A stretch of 48,314 bases of DNA, taken from Desulfothermus sp964427155 (lineage in GTDB: Bacteria > Desulfobacterota > Desulfovibrionia > Desulfovibrionales > Desulfothermaceae). Each line of letters begins with the position of its first letter. Position 1 is the stretch's first letter. A program made the translations under genes and the position numbers. This document shows positions 41,338 through 48,314 of the stretch, in pieces. The notes under the pieces are model-generated. The model did not search any database. It worked only from the letters and a program-made list of their open reading frames with translations, and was not told the origin of the DNA. Location: assembly GCA_964427155.1 (NCBI GenBank), contig CAYRSC010000010.1, positions 1-48,314 of the forward strand. Reading direction: 5' to 3'.

Positions 41338-42754
41338 TGTCCTCTTTCTTCTCCTTGCTCCTGTGCCAGTATCTGGCAGAGAATATGTCCTTTTTTTTAA
41401 AAAGACCATTCCTTCCCAGCACAGCCCGGACAACTCCAGGATAATCCCCTATCGCGTAAAAGAAGGAGATTGTATCTATCTCATCCTAAAACACATGGGT
41501 ATAAAGGAGGGGGAGATCCCCCGCCTCTTCCCTGCCATAAAGAGATTAAATCCCGGAGTTAAGGATATAAATCGCCTATTCCCGGGACAGATAATATATC
41601 TTCCCCTCCCCATTAAAAAGAAAGGCCCTGCCCCCCGCTCGCATCCATCTTATCCCTATGTAACATTCCCCTATAAGGTGAAAAGGGGAGATAATCTGGT
41701 GAAGCTACTCAAAAAAAAGGGCCACATCCCCACCTCTCTTATCTTTAATGAATACCTTGATATATTCAAAAGCCTCAATCCCTCAATAAAGGACATAAAC
41801 TCTCTCAGGGTGGGGGAAAAGATCCTCCTTCCCGTAAGGATATCCCCTTCAGGCCCTGGGAGGAGCCAGGGGAGTCCCTCAACAGGACATCCCATATACT
41901 CGCCCCCTCTACCTTCCACCAGAAAAAGCTCCCCAATGCCCCAATCTCTGTCCATCTTAAAGGCCCTTGGATTTTCCATTCTCCAGGGAGAAGATATACT
42001 CTACCCTCTAAAGGAAGGGGGATGGCTCACCCTGGATACAAAGAGGACCCCCCTCTTGATCGCTCCCTGGGGGAAAAAGATCATCCTCCTCCCGCGGGGG
42101 ACCTCCGCACCCTCCATCAGGGGGTTAGCAAGGGAAGTAAGGATAGACTCATGGGAACCCTACAGGGTATTAAAGGCCATTGCCCATATCTTTCCCAGGA
42201 TGATGGTGGTGTGGACAAAAGGAAGAAATCTCATAATCCCCTGCAGGGGGTTTGTGGTAGAGAGCAGGGCAAGGCTCCAGGTGGTGATATTTAAAAACAA
42301 AAATAAGAGATCTGCCCACTATTACCTCTTTTTTTCATCCCCCCTCAAAAATAATTATAAAAATTCTCTGCTCCTAACCATTCTAGAGAAAGGAGGGATC
42401 CATTTATTCCATCTAAAGGAAGGCATCCCAGTGGAGATGGCGACCATAAAAAATGGGCTTACCAATCTCTACATCCCAACAATATACGACTCTCCCCTCT
42501 CCCACATATTCTCCTCCCTCCCCACAAAGCATGGCCCTGAGCAATGCGTAAGATCCCTGGCCCCCCATCTGAAGCTAGAAGAATGCAGCATCCATTACCG
42601 TCCTTTTGTTCGCCTCTGTGTGAGCTTTTCCGTATGGAAACTCCGCAGGGGAAAAGGGAGAGAGATCTATCTTGTTGGAGGAAACCTTCGCTATGTGGTT
42701 GCCTTGTTGAATATAAGTGGATATAGTGCCTATCTCGTCCCAGTATGTCCTTAA
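41315..42754 (+). CDS. LysM-domain protein with signal peptide
   Basis: A 479-residue exported protein. The signal peptide is MKILLKISVLFLLLAPVPVSG. Two LysM modules follow: YRVKEGDCIYLILKHMG...INRLFPGQIIYLP (about 45-97) and YKVKRGDNLVKLLKKKG...INSLRVGEKILLP (about 119-173). A Pro/Ser linker (~175-215) leads to a C-terminal ~260-residue region with no recognised domain. LysM binds peptidoglycan, so it is likely periplasmic and wall-associated. It overlaps msbA (23 nt) and nfeD frame, tying it to envelope genes. Its Lys-rich C-terminus has few Cys (CP at the end). Function unknown. Confidence 0.75.
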   Translation: MKILLKISVLFLLLAPVPVSGREYVLFFKKTIPSQHSPDNSRIIPYRVKEGDCIYLILKHMGIKEGEIPRLFPAIKRLNPGVKDINRLFPGQIIYLPLPIKKKGPAPRSHPSYPYVTFPYKVKRGDNLVKLLKKKGHIPTSLIFNEYLDIFKSLNPSIKDINSLRVGEKILLPVRISPSGPGRSQGSPSTGHPIYSPPLPSTRKSSPMPQSLSILKALGFSILQGEDILYPLKEGGWLTLDTKRTPLLIAPWGKKIILLPRGTSAPSIRGLAREVRIDSWEPYRVLKAIAHIFPRMMVVWTKGRNLIIPCRGFVVESRARLQVVIFKNKNKRSAHYYLFFSSPLKNNYKNSLLLTILEKGGIHLFHLKEGIPVEMATIKNGLTNLYIPTIYDSPLSHIFSSLPTKHGPEQCVRSLAPHLKLEECSIHYRPFVRLCVSFSVWKLRRGKGREIYLVGGNLRYVVALLNISGYSAYLVPVCP

Positions 42755-42792
42755 AAGATAAAAAGGGGAAAAACTTAACAAAGGGGGATAAT

Positions 42793-44127
42793 ATGACAAG
42801 GTGCTCATTCCTTTTTATCCTCTCCTTATCATTGGTGTTCTACGTCTTTACCTCTCTCTCCCCCTTTGTAACCCCATCCTTTGCGAGAAATGTAAGGGCC
42901 CTTTACTTTGAACTGCACGGCTCAATAAATCCCGCCCAGGTGGACCTGGTGGAGGGTGCAATTTCATACGCCAGAGACAATGGATTTGACGTGATAATCA
43001 TGGGGTTGGACACCCCAGGGGGCCTGGGGGAGTCCATGAGAAAGATAGTAAAGCTCATCCTCAATTCCCCTCTTCCCCTGGCGGTATGGGTGGGCCCAAG
43101 GGGGGCAAGGGCGGCATCTGCGGGGGTGTTTATTGTGGCGGCATGCTCCTTTGCCACCATGGCGCCCCAGACCAGTATTGGGGCGGCCTCTCCTGTGGGC
43201 ATGGGTGGAAAGAACATCCCCACTACCCTGGAAAAAAAGATAAAAAACGATTTCTTAAGCCTTATAAGGGCCATGGCCAGAAGGAGAGGTAGGAACATAC
43301 ACTGGTATGAAAGTGCCATAGAAGATGCATCCTCCCTAACAGCCCAGGAGGCAGTAATAGATAGGGTAGTGGACTCCATTGCCATCTCCCCCAGGGACCT
43401 TATGGTCCAGTGGGGAAAGAGGGGCGTGGAGATGGGAAACAGTATTTTAAGATTCCAGGCAAAGGACTTCTCCATACACACATACTCTCCCCCCTTCAGG
43501 TATAGATTCCTTTCCTGGCTCCTGGATCCACAGATAGCCTATCTTCTCTTACTGGGGGGAATAGCAGGACTATTTTTTGAACTGGCCCATCCAGGAGTAA
43601 TATTTCCAGGGACATTTGGGGGGATATGTCTATTACTGGCCCTATACGCCCTCTCCATACTCCCCACCAATGTCACAGGACTGCTCCTCATCCTCATGGC
43701 CCTGCTCCTCTTTGTACTGGAGGCAAAGGTGGTAAGTTATGGTCTGCTTACCATTGGGGGACTGGTGTGTCTGTTTCTGGGCTCCACCATCCTCTTCAGG
43801 TTTGAATATGGACTCTCATCTCTACCCCTTGGCACCATTGTACCCACAGTAATGGGGGTGGGGGTCTTTGTGGCCCTTATCCTGTATCTGGTAACCAGGG
43901 TCCAGCTAAAACCAGAGACCACGGGCAAAAGTGCCATGATAGGGCTGAGGGGAAAGGTCCTGGATTGGAGAGGAGAGAGGGGTAGAATAAGGGTGAGGGG
44001 AGAGATATGGAAGGCCATCTCCAGGGAAGAGGGGGCAAGAATCTCTCCAGGAGAAAAGGTGGAGGTGGTTGATATAGAGGGACTTACCCTCATTGTTAAA
44101 CCAATATCTAAAAATCTTAAGGAGTAG
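42793..44127 (+). CDS. nfeD: NfeD-family membrane serine protease (long form)
   Basis: The long (1510-N type) NfeD: signal-anchor at the N-terminus, ClpP-like protease domain (VRALYFELHGSINPAQVDLVEGAI, IIMGLDTPGG, ARAASAGVFIVAAC with the catalytic Ser at about 109, and the lysine-rich KKIKNDF ~40 residues later as the general base), three to four membrane helices, and a C-terminal OB-fold NfeD domain (IGLRGKVLDWRGERGRIRVRGEIWKAI). The ATG at 42793 has AAGGGGGAT upstream; an earlier ATG at 42745 overlaps the LysM gene. It is next to the stomatin gene, its usual partner; in Pyrococcus this protease cleaves stomatin. Confidence 0.9.
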   Translation: MTRCSFLFILSLSLVFYVFTSLSPFVTPSFARNVRALYFELHGSINPAQVDLVEGAISYARDNGFDVIIMGLDTPGGLGESMRKIVKLILNSPLPLAVWVGPRGARAASAGVFIVAACSFATMAPQTSIGAASPVGMGGKNIPTTLEKKIKNDFLSLIRAMARRRGRNIHWYESAIEDASSLTAQEAVIDRVVDSIAISPRDLMVQWGKRGVEMGNSILRFQAKDFSIHTYSPPFRYRFLSWLLDPQIAYLLLLGGIAGLFFELAHPGVIFPGTFGGICLLLALYALSILPTNVTGLLLILMALLLFVLEAKVVSYGLLTIGGLVCLFLGSTILFRFEYGLSSLPLGTIVPTVMGVGVFVALILYLVTRVQLKPETTGKSAMIGLRGKVLDWRGERGRIRVRGEIWKAISREEGARISPGEKVEVVDIEGLTLIVKPISKNLKE

Positions 44128-44130
44128 CGT

Positions 44131-44913
44131 ATGTTTACCATTTTACCACTGGTAATTATTGGAATATTTTTCCTGATTACCTCAGTAAAGGTGTTAAATG
44201 AGTACGAAAGGGCCGTGGTATTCAGGCTGGGAAGGATCCTTCGGGCAAAGGGGCCAGGACTCATCATCCTCATCCCCTTTATTGACAAGATGGTAAAGGT
44301 CTCCCTGCGAATAGTGACCCTGGATGTGCCCTCCCAGGATGTAATCACACGGGACAATGTTAGCGTGAAGATAAATGCTGTGGTCTATTTCAGGGTGGTG
44401 GAGCCGGTAAAGGCCATCCTAGAGGTAGAAGACTATATGTTTGCCACCACCCAGCTTGCCCAGACCACCCTGCGCTCTATCTGTGGTTCTGTGGAACTGG
44501 ACGAGATCCTCACCCACCGCGATAAAATAAACACCCAGATCCAGGCCATATTGGATGAACACACAGATCCCTGGGGGATCAAGGTGACCAATGTGGAGCT
44601 AAAATATATTGACCTACCCCAGGAGATGCAACGGGCAATGGCAAAACAGGCAGAGGCAGAAAGGGAAAGGAGATATAAGGTGATAAGTGCCCAGGGAGAA
44701 TTCCAGGCCGCAACAAAACTGGCAGAGGCCGCGGAGATAATCACCAAATACCCTGTGGCCCTGCAGCTGAGATACCTACAGACCATGAAAGAAATGTCCT
44801 ACGAAAGCAAGGCCAGCACCATTATCCCTGTACCCCTGGACCTGTTTAAAAACCTCATCCCCACTCCACAAGAACCTTCCCCTCAAGGTCAAAAGAAAGA
44901 GGAAGAGGAATAA
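44131..44913 (+). CDS. slipin/stomatin-like SPFH (Band 7) membrane protein
   Basis: A 260-residue Band 7 protein: one N-terminal membrane anchor (FTILPLVIIGIFFLITSVKVL), then the SPFH core (YERAVVFRLGRILRAKGPGLIILIPFIDK, VDVPSQDVITRDNVSVKINAVVYFRV), a helical stretch of Ala/Glu-rich heptads (MAKQAEAERERRYKVISAQGEFQ) and a short tail. It forms membrane-bound oligomers and is thought to keep membrane quality with NfeD. It starts 3 nt after nfeD. Confidence 0.93.
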   Translation: MFTILPLVIIGIFFLITSVKVLNEYERAVVFRLGRILRAKGPGLIILIPFIDKMVKVSLRIVTLDVPSQDVITRDNVSVKINAVVYFRVVEPVKAILEVEDYMFATTQLAQTTLRSICGSVELDEILTHRDKINTQIQAILDEHTDPWGIKVTNVELKYIDLPQEMQRAMAKQAEAERERRYKVISAQGEFQAATKLAEAAEIITKYPVALQLRYLQTMKEMSYESKASTIIPVPLDLFKNLIPTPQEPSPQGQKKEEEE

Positions 44914-44923
44914 AAAAAGACCC

Positions 44924-44964
44924 TTCCCTGCCGTGAAAAGATATCCTGAGACCACGGCAGGGAA
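44924..44964 (+). terminator. stem-loop after the stomatin gene
   Basis: TTCCCTGCCGTG pairs perfectly with CACGGCAGGGAA (12 bp, 17-nt loop). The plus-strand tail (CCTTAAAACC) is not a strong T-run, but an A-run (44912-44918) precedes it, so the stem is more terminator-like for the minus strand. It ends the block before the wtp operon. Confidence 0.6.
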
Positions 44965-45045
44965 CCTTAAAACCCATTTTTGAGAAGTTTATAGAAATTT
45001 GAACACCAAAACGATACAGCCAAGAATATAATTACCATAAATTAC

Positions 45046-45075
45046 TTGACATGACCCAACATATTGCCTTATGAC
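45046..45075 (+). promoter_or_regulatory. promoter of wtpABC
   Basis: TTGACA (45046-45051), 18-nt spacer, TATGAC (45070-45075, 4 of 6). Transcription would start near 45083, about 50 nt before wtpA. The leader holds GGAAGGAG 9 nt before the ATG. No molybdenum-cofactor riboswitch fold was recognised. Confidence 0.45.
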
Positions 45076-45131
45076 CTCAAATATAAGGAGAGGATAGGGG
45101 ATACAATCACCCAAAAAGGAAGGAGTGTGTC

Positions 45132-46109
45132 ATGTTTAGGTCAAAGATAGGGCTAATATTAGTTGGGTTATTTTTGGTAATTTTAAGTCCGTTAAATTTA
45201 TTAGCAGAGCCTCATGGGAAACTTATCGTATTTCATGCAGGCAGTCTGACCATTCCCTTTAAAAGGATAGCAAGGCAATTTGAAATGCTATATCCCCAGG
45301 TAGAGGTACTTCAAGAAAGTGGTGGAAGCACTAGGATGGCGCGGTTAATTGCGGATGTGGGAAAGCCTGCAGATGTAATGGCCGCGGCTGACTATCAGGT
45401 GATAGACAATATATTGAGGCCTAAATTTGCCAACTACAACATCCGCTTTGCCTCCAATCAGCTTGTATTGTGTTATACCCCCAGAAGCAGATATGCAGAC
45501 GAGATAACAAAGGACAATTGGTATAAAATCCTGTGTAGAAAAGGGGTGGTGTGGGGTCATTCTGACCCAAATCTGGACCCCTGTGGATACAGGAGTCTCA
45601 TGGTAATGCAGCTGGCAGAGAAATTTTATAAAAAACCAGGTCTATACAAAAGGCTTCTGGCCAACAGACCCATTAAAAACATAAGACCAAAATCAGTGGA
45701 ACTCATCTCCCTATTACAGACAGGAAACATGGATTACGCCTGGGAGTATCTCTCTGTTGCGGTTCAACACCACCTGAGATATGTGAAACTAGACGACCAC
45801 ATAAATTTAGGCAACTACAAATACGATCCTTACTATCGGCAGGCAAAGGTAAAGGTGGTGGGCAAAAGGCCAGGGAAGTGGATAATCAAACGGGGCAAGT
45901 CCTGCACTTATGGAATAACCATCCTCAAAAACGCCCATAATCCAGAGGCGGCTATAGCATTTGTGGCCTATCTATTGAGTCCTGCGGGTGGGCTTAAGAT
46001 ATTAAAGGAAATGGGACAGCCACCTTTTATCCCTGCGCGCGTCCCCACCAAAAAGATGTGGGAGAGACTCCCAAGACAACTAAAGCCCTTGGTAGAAATA
46101 AAGAACTAG
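45132..46109 (+). CDS. wtpA: tungstate/molybdate ABC transporter binding protein (WtpA type)
   Basis: A 325-residue periplasmic protein with a signal peptide (first ~26 residues). Conserved WtpA/ModA-A features: VFHAGSLTIPFKRI, ESGGSTRMARLIADVGKPADVMAAADY, the oxyanion-contact Ser/Asp region GHSDPNLDPCGYRSLMV and MDYAWEYLSVAVQHH, where the Asp and Glu are expected to complete an octahedral oxoanion site. That geometry favours the archaeal-type WtpA group, which binds tungstate more strongly than molybdate. First gene of a three-gene transporter operon. Confidence 0.88.
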   Translation: MFRSKIGLILVGLFLVILSPLNLLAEPHGKLIVFHAGSLTIPFKRIARQFEMLYPQVEVLQESGGSTRMARLIADVGKPADVMAAADYQVIDNILRPKFANYNIRFASNQLVLCYTPRSRYADEITKDNWYKILCRKGVVWGHSDPNLDPCGYRSLMVMQLAEKFYKKPGLYKRLLANRPIKNIRPKSVELISLLQTGNMDYAWEYLSVAVQHHLRYVKLDDHINLGNYKYDPYYRQAKVKVVGKRPGKWIIKRGKSCTYGITILKNAHNPEAAIAFVAYLLSPAGGLKILKEMGQPPFIPARVPTKKMWERLPRQLKPLVEIKN

Positions 46110-46136
46110 GGGAGAAAAAGGCCTGTTTAGGAAAAA

Positions 46137-46949
46137 ATGAAGCTATCCCAAGGAAAAAGAGATAATTTTTTCCTCACCCTCTTTTTCTTTTCCCTGCCCC
46201 TTATAGTGCTCATCCTCCTCCCTCTGGGAAAGATGCTCACAGGCACGGGAGTGGATGAGCTATTGCACTGCATAGGAGAGGCAGAGGTAAGAAATGCCCT
46301 CCTTAGAAGTATATATACATCCTTTACTGCCTCTGCCATCTCCTTTGTCTTTGGAACCCCCCTTGCTTACTTACTTGCCAGAAAAGAATTCCCAGGCAAG
46401 AGACTCATGGAGGGGATAATAGACCTGCCTATTATGATACCTCATCCTGTAATAGGTATCGCTATCCTCAGCCTTGCGGCACGGGACACTATATTTGGGG
46501 AAATACTCCAGAGGCTGAGCCTCCATATAATGGGAACCCTAACAGGCATTATTACTGTCCTCACCTTTGTGGGCATGCCCTTTTACATAAATACAGCAAA
46601 GGCGGGCTTTGAAGGGGTCTCTCCCCGGCTGGAACATGTGGCTCGATCCCTTGGGGCAGGCCCCTGGCATAGCTTTTTCAGAATAACCCTTCCTCTTGCC
46701 TGGAGAAATATGGTACTGGGAACCATTATGTGCATGGCAAGGGCAATCAGTGAATTTGGTGCAGTGGTTATAGTGGCCTACCACCCAATGACTGCACCTG
46801 TCCTCATATATGAGAGATTTACCGCTTATGGACTAAAATATTCCCAGCCAGTTGCAGTGTGGCTCATCATCCTATCCCTTATCCTTTTTGTCCTGTTGAG
46901 GATGGTGGCAAGGGGAAAAATAAGACAAGAGGGGGAGATGGATGCTTAA
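46137..46949 (+). CDS. wtpB: tungstate/molybdate ABC transporter permease (WtpB type)
   Basis: A 270-residue permease with about six helices and the conserved cytoplasmic coupling loop VARSLGAGPWHSFFRITLPLAWRNMVLGTIMCMARAISEFGAVVIV (the EAA-like LGAGPWHSFFRITLP motif). It lies 27 nt after wtpA and its last codons overlap wtpC by 8 nt. Confidence 0.9.
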   Translation: MKLSQGKRDNFFLTLFFFSLPLIVLILLPLGKMLTGTGVDELLHCIGEAEVRNALLRSIYTSFTASAISFVFGTPLAYLLARKEFPGKRLMEGIIDLPIMIPHPVIGIAILSLAARDTIFGEILQRLSLHIMGTLTGIITVLTFVGMPFYINTAKAGFEGVSPRLEHVARSLGAGPWHSFFRITLPLAWRNMVLGTIMCMARAISEFGAVVIVAYHPMTAPVLIYERFTAYGLKYSQPVAVWLIILSLILFVLLRMVARGKIRQEGEMDA

Positions 46950-48006
46950 GGTCCAGAACCTATGTCTGCGTCTGTCCAACTTTTCTCTAAAAGGGATAGA
47001 CCTTGAGATCGGGGAAGGGGAATTCTTTGCCCTGATAGGTCCCACAGGTTCAGGAAAATCCCTGCTCCTGGAGGTGATTATGGGGATTATCCCCCAGGGA
47101 TGTAAGGAGATAAGCGGGAGGATATTCTTAAGGGATAGGGAGATAACCTCTTTGCCCCCTGAGAGGAGGGGAATAGGGATTGTATATCAAGACTTTGCCC
47201 TATTCCCCCATCTCTCAGTGCTTGAAAATATAACCTTTGGTCTGCGATATCACCCCCTGGATGATAGAGAAAAAGAAAAAAGGCTGGGGACCCTGGTGGA
47301 GGCCCTTGGTATATCTCATCTGCTGAGGCGAGAACCTTCCACCCTGAGTGGCGGAGAAAAGCAGAGGGTGGCACTAGCCAGGGTCCTTATCTTAAATCCA
47401 GAGATAATACTGCTAGATGAGCCCCTATCTGCCATAGATCCTGCATTTCAGGAAGAGATAAGGGCCATATTAAGAAGGCTCCATCGCACTTTTAAGGTGA
47501 CCTTTTTGATGGTCTCTCACAATTTCTCCGATGTAATGCATCTTGCCCAGAGAGGCGCAGTTATCTTTGGGGGAAAGATAGTCCAACAGGGAAAGATTGA
47601 AGAGATATTTACCCGTCCTTCCTCTCCTGGGGTGGCGAAATTTGTAGGGATAAAGAACATCTATCCAGCCAGGATAGAAGGGGACCAGGCCATCCTTGGA
47701 TCTGGTCTCACTCTGACCTTAGGCAACAACCACCACTGTGCCCAGCACAACCACCTTACCATCAGGGGAGAGGAGATAATACTCAATCCCCCCCTTCATC
47801 TGGGGATGGAAAATATATTGCGCGGGCATATAAGGTATATCTCCCCTAATGGATTCCACCTGAGGATAGGGGTGGAGGTCCAGGGGATACTCTTTGAGGT
47901 GAACACCCTCCCCTCCTACAGGGACTCTCTTTGCCTCAGAGAAGGGGAAGAGGTAGAGATAGGCTTTAGCTCTGGCTCCATCCATACCTTTCCCTGGAAT
48001 AATTAG
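46942..48006 (+). CDS. wtpC: tungstate/molybdate ABC transporter ATPase (WtpC type)
   Basis: A 354-residue ABC ATPase. Walker A GPTGSGKS, Q-loop IVYQDFALFPHLSVLENI, signature LSGGEKQR and Walker B IILLDEPLSAID are intact. The C-terminal ~110 residues form a TOBE-like oxoanion-regulatory domain, as in ModC/WtpC. It starts inside the end of wtpB (ATG at 46942). Confidence 0.9.
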   Translation: MLKVQNLCLRLSNFSLKGIDLEIGEGEFFALIGPTGSGKSLLLEVIMGIIPQGCKEISGRIFLRDREITSLPPERRGIGIVYQDFALFPHLSVLENITFGLRYHPLDDREKEKRLGTLVEALGISHLLRREPSTLSGGEKQRVALARVLILNPEIILLDEPLSAIDPAFQEEIRAILRRLHRTFKVTFLMVSHNFSDVMHLAQRGAVIFGGKIVQQGKIEEIFTRPSSPGVAKFVGIKNIYPARIEGDQAILGSGLTLTLGNNHHCAQHNHLTIRGEEIILNPPLHLGMENILRGHIRYISPNGFHLRIGVEVQGILFEVNTLPSYRDSLCLREGEEVEIGFSSGSIHTFPWNN

Positions 48007-48177
48007 CCATTTTCCTCACTAATCAATGGTCAACAAAATTGATCACTATTGGCACAACCATGTTATCGTCGTGAAAAAAATCTAGATTTCAAGCATTACT
48101 CCCCTCTACTTTTTTTTCTAATGAAAAGAGGGTTGAAAATGTTCTTAAACAAAATTTATGTTACAGGCTCAACACCT

Positions 48178-48314
48178 TCACTTCATGGCAATCTTTAACT
48201 TTGCTTCAAATTCCTCCAATGAGCTGGTTCGCATGGCTACCTTAAACAAACCCTTTATCACTTCTCTACTGTCAATTTGTTTGATCTTCTGGGCAATGGA
48301 TTTCGGGACAATCC
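48178..48314 (-). CDS. unidentified gene, C-terminal end only
   Basis: The minus strand encodes an open frame entering from the right edge and stopping at TGA (48178-48180): about 45 residues ending in a Lys/Leu/Glu-rich amphipathic helix (SLEEFEAKLKIAMK). It could be the tail of a helical DNA-associated or mobile-element protein (for example a Rpn/YhgA-like nuclease), but there is no motif to settle it. The 171 bp from 48007 to 48177 between wtpC and this gene hold only AT-rich sequence, a 12-nt palindrome (AAATCTAGATTT) and a loose stem around 48104-48136; no gene is seen. Confidence 0.4.
   Translation of the reverse strand, partial: IVPKSIAQKIKQIDSREVIKGLFKVAMRTSSLEEFEAKLKIAMK

Noticed and set aside
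48087..48098. AAATCTAGATTT palindrome after wtpC
   Set aside because: Short AT-rich palindromes are expected by chance and no gene start is near.
1..48314. CRISPR arrays, prophage, complete insertion sequences
   Set aside because: No spaced direct repeats, phage structural genes or transposase with ends were seen.

Overview
The window reads as an ordinary chromosomal stretch of a thermophilic Gram-negative bacterium, most likely a Desulfobacterota-type anaerobe (the old delta-proteobacterial sulfate or sulfur metabolisers). The reasons are: a 16S rRNA 5' end of proteobacterial type at the left edge; an outer-membrane toolkit (waaA, lpxL, gmhB, msbA); arginine codons dominated by AGG/AGA and isoleucine by ATA, as in thermophiles; a WtpABC-type tungstate/molybdate transporter; and very dense packing with ATGA overlaps. 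Genus is not determined from the sequence. No CRISPR array, prophage or complete insertion sequence was found.

Layout. 1-381: start of an rRNA operon (minus strand) with a strong promoter, divergent from hisD. 382-8115 (+): hisD, purC, a possible 28-residue membrane microprotein, then a polysaccharide block (asnB, GT4 and GT2 glycosyltransferases, Wzy/WaaL-like membrane protein) that becomes very AT-rich. 8127-11226 (-): a two-gene biotin-dependent carboxylase (pycA/pycB-like) with no biotin carrier domain. 11465-13632 (+): waaA and lpxL for lipid A-Kdo. 13629-18395 (-): a small Cys protein, a degenerate receiver-TPR protein, znuB-znuC-znuA and a radical SAM protein (YhcC family). 18558-24127 (+): mnmG, rpsU, terminator, an alkaline-phosphatase-superfamily enzyme that may be translated leaderless, and a PcrA/UvrD helicase.

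24190-31723 (+): flagellar basal-body/export genes flgB-flgC-fliE-fliF-fliG-fliH-fliI, preceded by a good sigma-54 -24/-12 element, then two overlapping nicotianamine-synthase-like genes. 31841-37325 (+): an acyl-CoA operon behind two palindromic operator candidates: an (R)-specific hydratase fused to a dead SDR domain, an HMG-CoA-synthase-like domain lacking its catalytic residues fused to a Zn-ribbon/OB-fold DUF35 domain, an MFE-2-type SDR, an SCP2-type thiolase and a small Cys-rich protein. 37387-38966: tRNA-Ser(GGA), SRP RNA, terminator and serS. 38971-44913 (+): gmhB, msbA, a LysM protein, nfeD and a stomatin-like gene. 45132-48006 (+): wtpABC. 48178-48314 (-): the tail of an unidentified gene.

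The two most unusual regions are the tandem nicotianamine-synthase-like pair (30052-31723), which suggests a nicotianamine-type metallophore without the opine dehydrogenase of staphylopine-like systems, and the adjoining acyl-CoA operon (31841-37325), in which two enzymes have catalytically dead extra domains paired with intact stand-alone homologues. Their functions are inferred from family resemblance only.
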